A stretch of 64,000 nucleotides of DNA from Cytidiella melzeri (Eukaryota > Basidiomycota > Agaricomycetes > Polyporales > Irpicaceae). Shown piece after piece: positions 44,701 through 54,123 of this stretch. The DNA lies in contig JABYQR010000007.1 of the NCBI GenBank assembly GCA_022592445.1, positions 124,001 through 188,000 of the forward strand. The letters are read 5' to 3'. Below the pieces are notes generated by a model. The model saw only the letters and a program-made list of their open reading frames with translations. It had not been told where the DNA came from and ran no database searches. The position numbers were made by a program, and so were the translations under genes. Position 1 is the first letter of the stretch; every line of letters begins with the position of its first letter.

Positions 44701-45494
44701 AATCACAAACACCGTTTGAGGTCATCTATGGATATCGCCCCGACTTCACCATACCAGTTGGCAAGCGAAGCAATATCCCATCACTCGATGAGCGCCTTGA
44801 CAATATGGCTCGAGTACGCAAAGAGACCGAAGCAGCTCTTCGTCTAAGCAAAGAAAAGATGAAGCAACTCTATGAGTCTGAGAAGCGCTCTCCACGCGTC
44901 TTCCAAGTAGGGGACATGGTCTGGCTGAACGCTAAGAACGTCCAGATCCACCAGGCTACCCCTAAACTCGGTCCTCGACAACTCGGCCCGTACAAGGTCA
45001 TCGAACGCATTGGCGATCTCGATTACAAACTCGATCTACCCAGCTATCTCCGAATCCACCCCGTCTTCCATATCAACCGTCTAAGTCCCTGGCACGACAA
45101 CGGCAAAGACGTACCTCCACCTCCTGATCCTATCGTCATAGAAGGAGAAGAACAGTACGTCGTCGAAAAAGTGCTAGACAGCAGGCTACACGGACGTTGG
45201 AAGAAATTGCAATTCCTTGTCAAATGGGAAGGGTATTCAGACGGACACAATAGCTGGGAACCAGTAGAAAACCTCGAGAATAGTCAAGAAGCAATTGACG
45301 ACTTCTACAAAGCAAACCCCGGAGCGCCCCGGGTCATCAAAGCTTCACTCTTCGCGGATCTCCGCTCGCACTTTCGGGAATTCAATACCCAGACCGACCC
45401 CGCTTTCCTTCGCACGATCTATCCATCTACATACGATCTTAGCTGGGATGAAGGCAAACACATCGGTCTGGATATCTCAAGAACATCACACTGA
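41690..45494 (+). pseudogene. pol of the Ty3 element: protease, RT, RNase H, integrase, chromodomain
   Basis: Protease: IPAMIDSGATALFISHQF. Reverse transcriptase: NKLRLIQDYRKLND, FDVRWGYHNVRI, FFGLTNSPATFQALMDN, VAVYLDDILIWSNN (YLDD). RNase H: LEVDASGYATGGIISQKS, EIFDREMLAITEALKDW, IWTDHANLQYW. Integrase: the HHCC finger (GHPGKHG ... CDRCQRY), GVDLI, FSDRGPQFAARFM and HPQGNGKVEHKNQDIE, giving D, D and E. Chromodomain: YVVEKVLDSRLHGRWKKLQ, FLVKWEGYSDGHNSWEPVEN. The frame is displaced at about 42416-42420, 42884-42886, 43200-43203, 44269-44270 and 44707-44709, each fitting loss of one base in a mononucleotide run; the shift from gag at 41695-41700 (T-run) could be programmed or a sixth such change. 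The end is the TGA at 45492-45494. Confidence 0.92.
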
Positions 45495-45645
45495 CGGGTA
45501 ACGTCGAGTCAACGACACCAGAAGGGGAGAAACTTCCTAGCATCCTTCTGACTAGACAATCGGGGCAATTCTGCTGAATCCCTGTAGACGGGTAGAAGAC
45601 CTCTATCACCACAGCACAGTGATGCTTCGCGAGGACGCTCGATTT

Positions 45646-45659
45646 TAGGAGGGGGGTAA
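45646..45659 (+). other. Polypurine tract
   Basis: AGGAGGGGGGTAA lies directly before the 3' LTR, the expected place for plus-strand DNA priming. Confidence 0.8.
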
Positions 45660-46415
45660 TGTCATGGATGGCCTGACTAGCCCTTAATTTTCGCAATTTA
45701 CCTCTTGTTTTTATCTGTAAAACTCCGGGCTACAACCTAGTTTCAATTCTCTCTGCATAAACTCCTTTGCACGTCTATTAAGCGCCCGTATCACGTGGCT
45801 TAGACGCTTCACACGGTCACATTACTTGCTACTACGTCACACTGGCATGTGACTTAGCTTAAGTAAGACCACATGGCTACAGACACATGGCTCAGCCCAT
45901 AGCTAGGGTTTGACGTCATAGATACCATCCACATGGGCTCCTTATTGTTCTTTCCCTATTGTTCTCTTTATGGAAGGATGTTCTCACAGGTGTGGGAATG
46001 GAATACAATAGTTGGTCTCCTTTTAGATAGATTCTCTCACGGGTAGAGTTCTTGGCAAGGTCTAGACAATAGCTATTGTTCTCCTTTAGGTAGTTCTTTT
46101 GTTCTTCGTTCACACGGCTTCTTGCAAAGCCTGCCCTCAACATGGTCTGTGCGCAGGTCCCTGAAGTCTATATATACTGCTGCATGTACGCTCCTAGCCC
46201 CCATCTCGACCTCTTGGTCTTTACTGGGCTAGGTAAGCAACCCCCTCTTGTACTACATAGCTGGTAGTCACAATACTAACTTGGTCTTTACTGGGCTAGA
46301 CATCTGTATAAGGTTTATAGCTGGTGAGAGTATTGAGCTTCACGCCTACCACCACCACTTCGTCGTCATCCACTTCGTGTCCCTGTTTGTCACGTCGAGC
46401 CTTGTCTCCGTGTCA
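45660..46415 (+). repeat. 3' LTR of the Ty3 element
   Basis: 756 bp, by eye identical to the 5' LTR over the full length. It is followed by the target duplication GCTCG. Confidence 0.95.
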
Positions 46416-46734
46416 GCTCGCAGTTTGCAGCTCCAGCTATTGAGCCGGTCCGAGGGGCGCTTGTTGCATTAGGTAGTCACGAAGATGTAACACCGTTCAG
46501 CTTTTTATTACTTAACTCTCACATTTCTTGATGTGGTCCATAACCATAAAATGGAATGATTGATTTTTAGTTATTCTGAAGGCTGATCTATGTAAGCTAC
46601 TTGGGCACAAGCAAAAAAATCCCACAACAATTGCAATCACATTTGTGACAGACTGTGACTGCTTACATCACCTTCCTCTTTGGGGTGATAGACGCCGGAG
46701 CGGCGGCGCTGCGCCAACTCTGAGCGACCCTAAT

Positions 46735-47003
46735 CGCTGCCCGCGATGCGGCAGTGCACCTGCATAAACTCACGGATGTTGCACACCGTGGATGCCTAGA
46801 GGTTCTCTTACAACGTGTGTCAGTATGGCATGCATGTATCAGCGGCTGCGCAGGGACGCACCATCTCATGTATGTATGCTTGGCCATAACTTTGAGTCAC
46901 TCGACGTCAATGTGCAACATGTTATTGTACAGAATATGGAGCTGACAAACGCATAGTACAACCGAGAACAATCAACCACAAACTCAGATTATGCAACACC
47001 AGA
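46735..47003. other. Gap downstream of the MITE
   Basis: About 270 bp; probably the 3' UTR of the minus-strand monooxygenase. Nothing else was recognised. Confidence 0.35.
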
Positions 47004-48602
47004 CTATAGCTTGCTCTTAGCAACTACATAGCTCGACGACTCGTTGAGGCGTGTCGCTGCTGTGGTGACCATCTCGTCAACACTGTAGAAAGAAAGGACA
47101 AAAAGTTAGTAAGTCTCGTGAACACTTGTATATGATCATGAGACGCGTACATCTCTTTTGCCGGTTTGACGTCCTGCGCGGAAAGACGGAGTGAGAGCTC
47201 GTTCGATGTCAGCGTCTATGCAAGAGACTCACATTGATCATAGCAGCAACCTTGCCCATGAGCCCTATATTCATAAAACTAGATCAGAATACTTGAAAAT
47301 CCACAATAAAAAAACCCTGCTTACACGCTCGTCCTGGCACGGATACTTCAGGGCGCTTCTGGCATTCAAGTTCGTGGGGGATTTTCCCTAAGGAAGTCAG
47401 CTCCTTAATTTCCGGCTGGCGGTTCTTCTCCCTTATAGAGCCACACTGTCATAAGCGTTCACTCAGTGCGTTCATGAACAAAAGCACAAACCAATCTTCG
47501 ACGTATGCTGTTTTCCGGACGTTCAGAGGCCGACCAGTGTAGATGATCGTACGGACGGTGTCATCGAAGCCGGCAGACACAAGCTCTTGCTTGTGCTTTG
47601 GAGGAGCACCGGCTTCCGTACTAGCTACGAAGCGAGTGCCAACCCATACACCGGCGGCGCCATAGCTGTACGAAGACATGATGAGTATCTCGATCATACG
47701 AATGTGGGTGCGAAACATAGCGCTCACGCGAGTGATGCAGCGAGCCCGCGCCCATCGGCGATACCACCGGCAGCAATAACCATGATGGGCTCGCCTGTCA
47801 ACGGTGACTTTGCGCCCTTGCAGATGTCGATGCATGCGGGGATGAGCACGGAGAAGGGGGTATCGCCAGTGTGTCCGCCACCTTCACCACCCTGGGCACA
47901 AATGATATCAACGCCTTGAGCAAGGGCCTTGGCAACATGCTTCGGGTGCCCGACCATGCTGCAGGGAATGTCAGAAGAATCTTAGTTGATGATGGGAAAG
48001 AATTAACATACTTCATCACGGGTATGCCGGCCGCGTGAAGCTTGTCGACCATCTCCTTCGGAGGAACACCAACAGCGCACACGAAGAGGGCTGTCTTATT
48101 TTTGATGATAACATCAGTCAGCTCAGGCAGCTGTCCTTTTGTGTAGTCGTACTAGAGAGTGGTGTCGATGAGGATTGGTGCCCGAACATGTGATAACGTT
48201 GAGCGTACATTCGTCTTTCTCGCATTGCCTCCGACTTGGGGAATGAGCAAGTCGACACCGAACGGCGCGTTCTTATCTTCGAGATGTTCTTTAATCTCGT
48301 CAATAGACTTTTGCAACATCTTGGGGTTTTGGTGCAGTCCTCCTATTACCCCAATTCCGCCTGACCCAGGGGACTCCGGGTCAGCATACGCACGCTGTCA
48401 CAGCTGGTTGTGGGGCTGCTCACCTGCATTAGTGACTGCAGCGGCAAGTCTGGGACCAGCTGCTACGTTCATGCCTGGAAATAGGGGTCGACACGAGAGT
48501 ACATGGGATCGAAAGAACCACTGTACCTGCAAGCATGACTGGGTGGTTTATCTTGAAGAGCTTCGTGAGCGGGGTGGACAGGACCTGCGGAGAGGACGGC
48601 AT
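47004..48602 (-). CDS. Nitronate monooxygenase (2-nitropropane dioxygenase family)
   Basis: Start ATG at 48600-48602 (MPSSPQVLSTPLTKLFKINH), then PVMLAG and, after an intron, MNVAAGPRLAAAVTNAGG (flavin-binding start of the TIM barrel). It continues HLEDKNAPFGVDLLIPQVGG, ALFVCAVGVPPKEMVDKLH, DIICAQGGEGGGHTGDTPF (FMN and catalytic region), IMVIAAGGIADGRGLAASLA (phosphate binding) and GAAGVWVGTRFVASTEAGAP. It ends TRLNESSSYVVAKSKL at 47004. It oxidises nitronates to the carbonyl compound with FMN; in fungi this detoxifies propionate-3-nitronate. Seven or so introns are present. An alternative first exon with ATG at 48738 (MLAGTSSSPQV) is less natural. Confidence 0.88.
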
Positions 48603-48802
48603 GTTGGCGTTGTAGATGTTGTTGGTCGTGGTTGGGGGTGAAGAGCGAGGCTAACCATGGTAGCCTCTTATATTGAGTGTGGATGCTCGTCCGGAGTGTG
48701 ATACTTACCTGCGGAGAACTTGACGTGCCGGCGAGCATCACCCGGTGACGGACATTTCCTTTTTGGGAGCCTGCTCGTTCCTGTCATTTACCGACTACAC
48801 CC

Positions 48803-49609
48803 ATGGCCAGCCAGGACAAGTGTCCAGTCAACCACACAGCAGTCGCATCCTCTTCCTCACTAGAGAATTGCCCAGTCGACCACGGCAGCTCGCAGGAGAA
48901 ATGTCCAGTCGACCACGATACAAAGTCATCATGGACCAGCTGGTTTTCTACCAAAACCAACGCCACTTCCTCGCTCCCAGTCGTCTCTCCTAGCAACCTA
49001 CATCTCCCAAAAGACAGAGAGGTATCGTCGATACCGCGCGTGGACGGCACAAACTGGGTTTATCCGTCGCAAGCACAGTTCTATGCCGCTATGGAACGCA
49101 AGAACCACAACCCGCACGCTCCCGACATGCAGGTTATTGTCCCCATACACAACGCAGTAAACGAACGGGCGTGGGCGGAACTGATGAAATGGGAGGCAGG
49201 TCAAGGTGGGGACAAGTGCGGTGGTGTCAAGTTGGTGAGCTTCAAGGGCAGGCCGAAGGAGAGAAGTCCAAAGGCTCGGTGGAAGATGCTACTTGGGTGA
49301 GTCCTCTCTCCCAGTACGAGAACAAGTGTTTATAAACAATGGCAAAGATACTCACCGCCTTTCGACCGACACGACTGGGTCGTTGACCGCTGTGGAACTC
49401 GAATGAGATATGTCATCGACTTCTACACCGGACATAGTCAAGGGTCCTCCCCAAACAACCTCTCATTCTATCTTGATGTTCGTCCAGCGTTGGATAATTG
49501 GGAAGGAGTCAGGTTGCGCGCGACACACTTCTGGCAACGCTGGGTAGGGAGTATGTGGAACACTTCCCCGCCGCCAAAAGCAACTCCTACTAGCTCACAA
49601 TTCAACTGA
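48803..49609 (+). CDS. CYC3: Holocytochrome c synthase (cytochrome c heme lyase)
   Basis: Two exons (48803-49296 and 49348-49609) give 251 residues. The N-terminus has three CPV-type heme-regulatory motifs (CPVNH, CPVDH, CPVDH). The core follows with REVSSIPRVDGTNWVYPSQ, FYAAMERKNHNPHAPDMQV, IVPIHNAVNERAWAELMKWE, FDRHDWVVDRCGTRMRYVID and SFYLDVRPALDNWEGVRLR. This enzyme attaches heme to apocytochrome c in the mitochondrial intermembrane space. The length is usual for the family. It is divergent from the nitronate monooxygenase with about 200 bp between starts, so the two may share a promoter region. Yeast has separate lyases for c and c1; which one this is cannot be told here. Confidence 0.92.
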
Positions 49610-49713
49610 CTCTCTATGCACCTACATAGAATACCATAAACAGTAATATATGCAAAGACGGCTACAAGCTCAACTCTCATATACAATCTGTCGTGCCAAG
49701 TCGTGCACTAATA

Positions 49714-51241
49714 CTACCGTTTGCCCTTCAGTTTGGCTTTCTTGGGAGGCGGTCGCTGCACCTCGAATTCATCCTCACTACTCTCGCTCGCTGCATCAGT
49801 GTTGTCCTCGTCCTCATCTTCTTCCCCTTCGCTGATTTCCTCCTCGTCGTCCCATTCGCCTTCTTCAAAATTATCCTCCCTACCATATTGTTCCTTCTCG
49901 TCACCTTCGCCGTTGTCCATATCCTCATCCTCGTCCTCCTCCTCGCCTGCTTTCCCTTCTGTGAGCTTATTCTTGCGAGCAACATTCCTCTCCTGCTCCT
50001 CTCGTCTCTGTTTGCGAAGCTTCTCCTTCTCCGCATGCTCAGCCTTTTGCGCCGCAACCTGCGATTTCGACTTTTTAACTGAGCAAAGAATCAGAACGCA
50101 GTAGGCAAACTAAAACATCATCATGGGACGCACCAAATTCATGATAGATAACACTCCCCTCTCTACCGGGAACACCTTCCACAATCTTGACCAACCTCAA
50201 TTCCATCCTCGGTCCAATCTCATCGAGCCTAACGGCCCTCCTCTGCCCCTTCTTGTTATTCCTCCCCACATAATCGTCCGCCAACGAAATCGCATCCACG
50301 TCGTCTCCACCCACACTCGACGCACTCGACGCCGCGCTCTCGTAACCATCGCTGTTCGGTCCCGGTACTCCCTTCTTCCGCAGCAAGAAGTCAGCAACGT
50401 CTTTTTCGTTTCCTAGGTCCAAAATCCCGTGTGATGAGCTTTTGTGCGATGCAGCGGTAGCGCCTTCCAGCACTTTTCGTACGCGCTTGGAGACACCGTA
50501 GGGCTTGACGGTGATGAGGTAGTGCCTGAAGTCGACTGTGCCACGCTCGGCGTTGTAGGATACTAGAACGACACGGCGAGCGGAGGACAGGGAGAGGGTC
50601 TTGGGTGAGAGAGGTGGGAAGAGGGTTTGGAAGGTTTTCATGAGGAGGGTAAGGTGCGGTGGGGTGGTAGGGCCAGGTGTGGGAAACGATGCCAAGACTA
50701 GCTGCGGTGCATAAGAATAATTTGAGCTTGACTCAGTCCTGCCAAGAGCAAGAGGCTTACCAGCGGTGGACTCAAGTATTCTACAGTGCCTATACTCTTA
50801 GCCCTGCGCGAAGCCCTCGCTACATCCTTCAACAAGCTGTACCGCTCTAGCCTAAAGCTCAATGTGGGGCCAGCAGAAAGCCTGACTATTCTCAGCGAAG
50901 GCGCAACATCCGTCAGCGTAAATGCCAGGAGATGCGTGACACCCAGAGTAGGTGCCATGGTCATGAAGTCTTTCAGCTTGTTGCGGGCACGTTCCTTCAC
51001 TTGCAACCGACGTTCAGTTCTCAACCAAAAAAAAAGCAATAGCAGGAAACTGGACACTGACTCTAAGACGACTGGCGGTATTGGGTTCCATGACCTTGCG
51101 CATGTCTCGTACGAGCTGCGCCAAGGACGTCCCAACCTGTCCATGCTTGATCACAAACGACTTGGGCACACCTTCCGCTGTACCTGGGCTTGAGGCTGCA
51201 CCACCCTTGAGATGGGTGCGGTTCTTGCGTTTTCGTGCCAT
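49714..51241 (-). CDS. SSF1: SSF1/Peter Pan-like Brix-domain ribosome biogenesis factor
   Basis: Start ATG at 51239-51241: MARKRKNRTHLKGGAASSPG, then PKSFVIKHGQVGTSLAQLV and RDMRKVMEPNTASRLR. The Brix domain continues with NKLKDFMTMAPTLGVTHLLA, IVRLSAGPTLSFRLERYSLL and, after an intron, LTLLMKTFQTLFPPLSPKTL, RRVVLVSYNAERGTVDFRHY and RLDEIGPRMELRLVKIVEG. The tail is a basic coiled coil and then a very acidic stretch (EEEDEDEDMDNGEGDEKEQ) ending PPPKKAKLKGKR at 49714. SSF1/PPAN acts in the nucleolus in 27S pre-rRNA maturation for the large subunit. Four exons. It is convergent with the heme lyase, about 105 bp between stops. Confidence 0.92.
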
Positions 51242-51530
51242 GAAGGTAAGGTTGCGCCTCAAGGTGGGAAGAGAGGAAGATGTGCTGATTGCTGGCTGAA
51301 CTGAATAATTTCATGCACATGGGCGCTTGTAGCACGCTGGCACCGTCCAGTATCCTCCGCACGGTAAACTGACCTCAGCATTTTGTTACAACAAACATGC
51401 TATGGATGGTACACGTCAAGAAGTCAGTTTATTCTAACAGCCAGTCAAATGGTCTCCAGCGAAGTTATCTCATAAAGCAGTTACTAGAGCCACTGTGATA
51501 GTCTCCCAAAGTCTGCTTAGCGCAGTCCCA
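51242..51530. other. Gap between SSF1 start and the WD40 gene end
   Basis: About 290 bp holding the SSF1 promoter and the 3' UTR of the WD40 gene. No motif recognised. Confidence 0.35.
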
Positions 51531-53200
51531 TTAGTCGGAATCCATCAATTCAGCAAGCTCCCTTTCTTCGTCCTCAGTCATACCGAATACGCCGTCGCTC
51601 GTCTTGGTTGATGCACCAGTGAAAGATCGCACCGCGATCTGTGCTGGTTTTTCAGGCTCGACCGCTGGCTTTTGAGCCGGTTGCATGAGCTCTGTCCTTA
51701 TGATCAGCGAACAATAGCACCAACAAATTCCCTCAGCATACCTGCTAATCGCCACTTTCGAAGCGTACCATCTAAACTCGCACTCACAATCCATGGCTCC
51801 ACTCTGAACTTGCCGCTCTCCTCTCCTTGCGCGTCGAGAACCGCGGTCTTGCGCATCCAGAGTCGCAGGGCGATGACGTCGTGCCAGTGCGCATCCATCT
51901 CACCCAGTAATTCAGGTTCATTCGGGGAAGAAATGTCGTACGCGCGGATAACGTCCCCGGAGCCTGTGAGGAGGTACGGCTCGGAAAGCGGTGTTAAAGA
52001 GAGCGGGAGGATACAGCGAACAGCAGTGGGGTGAGTGATTGGTGCCATGGGTTTGTCGCCGATTCTGCGTTCGACGGGTGGATCGTCGTAGACCTGGGCC
52101 GTGTCATCTGCGGACGCTGAGACCGCCTAGTTTGTCAGTCCCTATCGATGTATACATTCCAAACAGCAGCGAACCTGTCCAGAGCTGTCCATTGCCGTGA
52201 AGAATCTCGTTGATCTTCGTCCGATGATAGTTGAGCTCGACTTTGAGAGTAGAGCGCCAGCGAGGAGAAGGACCGTCTTCTTTCTCGAGCTGCCATACCT
52301 TGATGATTCCCATTGTATCTGCAGTGTAGAGTATCGTCGAGCCCCCGGGTAATAAACGAGCAGCAATAGCTTCGACGGGACGAGTATGAGCATTGATGGA
52401 GCCTGCTGATCGGAGCGGTTTTCCTTCTTCCAGCAAAGATAGGTCCCTTCACAATTATCAGATCAACAAAAACAGGCAATAGATAGGCGGATTCATACCA
52501 GAATCTGATGATCTTGTCAGAGCTACTCGTTACGAGGAGGTCTATGGAAGGAACGACTAGCAGTGCTTTCACAAAGTCCGCATGTCCCTCCGTTGAGGAA
52601 TACACCTGTTTACTCTAGGGCAGTGTGAGTGTGGTCTTGAAAATTCATGAGACCCCTGGTCCATACCTCCACATCCCAGACCTTGATAGTCTACATGCTC
52701 CCTCGTCAACAACGTCTCGAAAACAGCTTTATCCGAAGACGACGCTTGCCTTATCCCAAGAACCACTAATAACGAGCTTCTCGTCTCCTGAACCTTTCAC
52801 TTTATCGTAGAATCCTATCGCAGTGGTCGGGGCGGTATGACCTCTGAATAAGTGCACAGTCTTGCCAGTCTGCCTAACAGGTCACGTCGCATTCCAGAGT
52901 CGCCGTGTCACGAAGAAAGCGAGCTTACTTCAAGATCTATTTTGCGGATGACTGCGGTATTCTCAGCTATCCATGCGTATTTGTCTCTAATGTGCAAATC
53001 GAGCGCAACACCAGCGAGTTGTATGGGCGATCCGAGACTTTTTGTGCGTTCCGCCTTGGTTCTACGTGCCTGCGATCAAGTGCGTCAGTTGCTGCTGAGA
53101 TGGCCTTCACGAACGGGAGGAAACCAGTACTGACCTCCTCAAGAACAAGCTCAGCTTCTGCGCGTAGAAACTCACCCTTGTCCGTCCCAGACTTTTGCAT
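51531..53200 (-). CDS. WD40-repeat protein of unknown role
   Basis: Likely start MQKSGTDKGEFLRAEAELVL at 53200. Beta-propeller repeats follow: KYAWIAENTAVIRKIDLE, HLFRGHTAPTTAIGFYDK, GHADFVKALLVVPSIDLLVT, AHTRPVEAIAARLLPGGSTI, ILYTADTMGIIKVWQLEKED, PYLLTGSGDVIRAYDISSPN, HWHDVIALRLWMRKTAVLD and PWIVSASLDGTLRKWRLA. The C-terminus is acidic: MTEDEERELAELMDSD. About six to seven WD repeats in several exons. I do not recognise the orthologue group. It could be a scaffold in ubiquitin or RNA pathways, but that is not shown here. Confidence 0.8.
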
Positions 53201-54123
53201 TGTGTCGCTCGCAACGTAGTCAGCCGCCTGAGCTAGTATCGGTACAGTAAGTTATGCTCTCACTCTGCAGGCGGTCGGAGAACGAAATGGCTGATCTCGA
53301 TCAAGTCGCGTCCACAACGCGTCCACCGCAAAGCGTCACGGTTTAGATCACAACTCAACGTTAAGTCAAGCTGGTCCAGACGACCCGCAGGCGTGCTCGG
53401 TCCTCCTGATGAGCTAGACGCAGCGGTTTATGTCGACAGCGAGCTTCAGCGTCGAACACGCATGGACCTGGAGATGGTGTTGCTCTGCGTCAGCGGGAAA
53501 TGCATTCAAGAGCTATCAGTTGCGATTCGTTGGTGATCCTCCTTGAGTTCGACATGAGTAGCTCAGCACTGTACCTTTATACTGATGCCGATCTCAAGAT
53601 GTTGGCCCTGCGATGAACGTCGCGGCAATTGACGAACGTATTTGTACTCTGATCTGCGCGAATGCAGCCTGAAGCTGAAGCACTGCAAGCAGAATCACAG
53701 CAAGTGTTCTTTCTTGCCGCCTACCTTGCTTTCTTACAAGCACCTTTACGGCCACAAACGCTCGTGCAGACCTTGTTCTCCTCATTACAGCAATGATCAA
53801 CCCCAGCTCTCTTCCATGCAGGCTCCACCTCCGGCCTTGCCGCAGTCTTTCTCTCTAGCTCCAGCTTTCTCGCAGGCTCCCCTTTCAGTTTTTCGTTGCA
53901 ATCTTTCCCTCAGGCTTTCCCTCAGGCTCTGCCTTAAACTCTTCCTCTATAACTCATGGCGCTCGACGGCGTTGCATGCCATTGAAACATGGTAGATTCG
54001 AATCAGCAACATGTAGCATAGTTGACACGACTGTAATACAAGTACACATATATTCTGCAGTTCGTTGCGTGCGACTCTCATGATAACCAGTCTGACGTTC
54101 AAAATTGATACTTCCCTCCGAGG
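53201..54123. other. Gap between the WD40 gene and DUF6589-like copy 2
   Basis: About 900 bp. It holds the CGCGTCCACAACGCGTCCA motif at 53307-53325, about 107 bp before the WD40 start. Further on, a stretch at about 53790-53940 is Pro/Gln/Ser-rich in several frames (SMQAPPPALPQSFSLAPAF), loosely like the Pro-rich end of the RecQ-like gene at 23580-24060, which sits in the same place relative to DUF6589 copy 1. No helicase motif was found. Confidence 0.35.
53307..53325. promoter_or_regulatory. MCB-like 19-mer, second occurrence
   Basis: Identical to 20856-20874 over 19 bases, with one ACGCGT core and one TCGCGT. It could serve the WD40 gene to its left or be a relic of a second RecQ/DUF6589 module. 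Confidence 0.35.

Larger units (their letters stand above)
38753..46415 (+). mobile_element. Ty3/gypsy chromodomain LTR retrotransposon (Tf1/sushi-like)
   Basis: Two 756-bp LTRs (38753-39508 and 45660-46415) look identical by eye, with a 5-bp target duplication GCTCG (38748-38752, 46416-46420). Internal order: primer-binding region, an extra ORF, gag with a zinc knuckle, then protease, reverse transcriptase, RNase H, integrase and a chromodomain, then a polypurine tract. Integrase after RNase H places it in Ty3/gypsy; the C-terminal chromodomain marks a chromovirus-type element. The single reading frame expected of pol is broken at several places (see the gag and pol entries). Confidence 0.95.
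38718..46731. mobile_element. Harbinger-type MITE, split by the Ty3 element
   Basis: Terminal repeats of 34 bp with two mismatches: the left starts AGGGTCGTTTAGAGTTGGCG at 38718, the right is its inverse ending at 46731. They are flanked by AAT (38715-38717, 46732-46734). Without the 7.66 kb retroelement the MITE is about 346 bp. Its inner sequence near 46440-46490 matches the inner right end of the Harbinger element (reverse of 13470-13515), so the two share an origin. Confidence 0.82.

Noticed and set aside
49693..50104. Hydrophobic and poly-Ser plus-strand frames near 49.8 kb
   Set aside because: They are the antisense of the acidic tail of SSF1.
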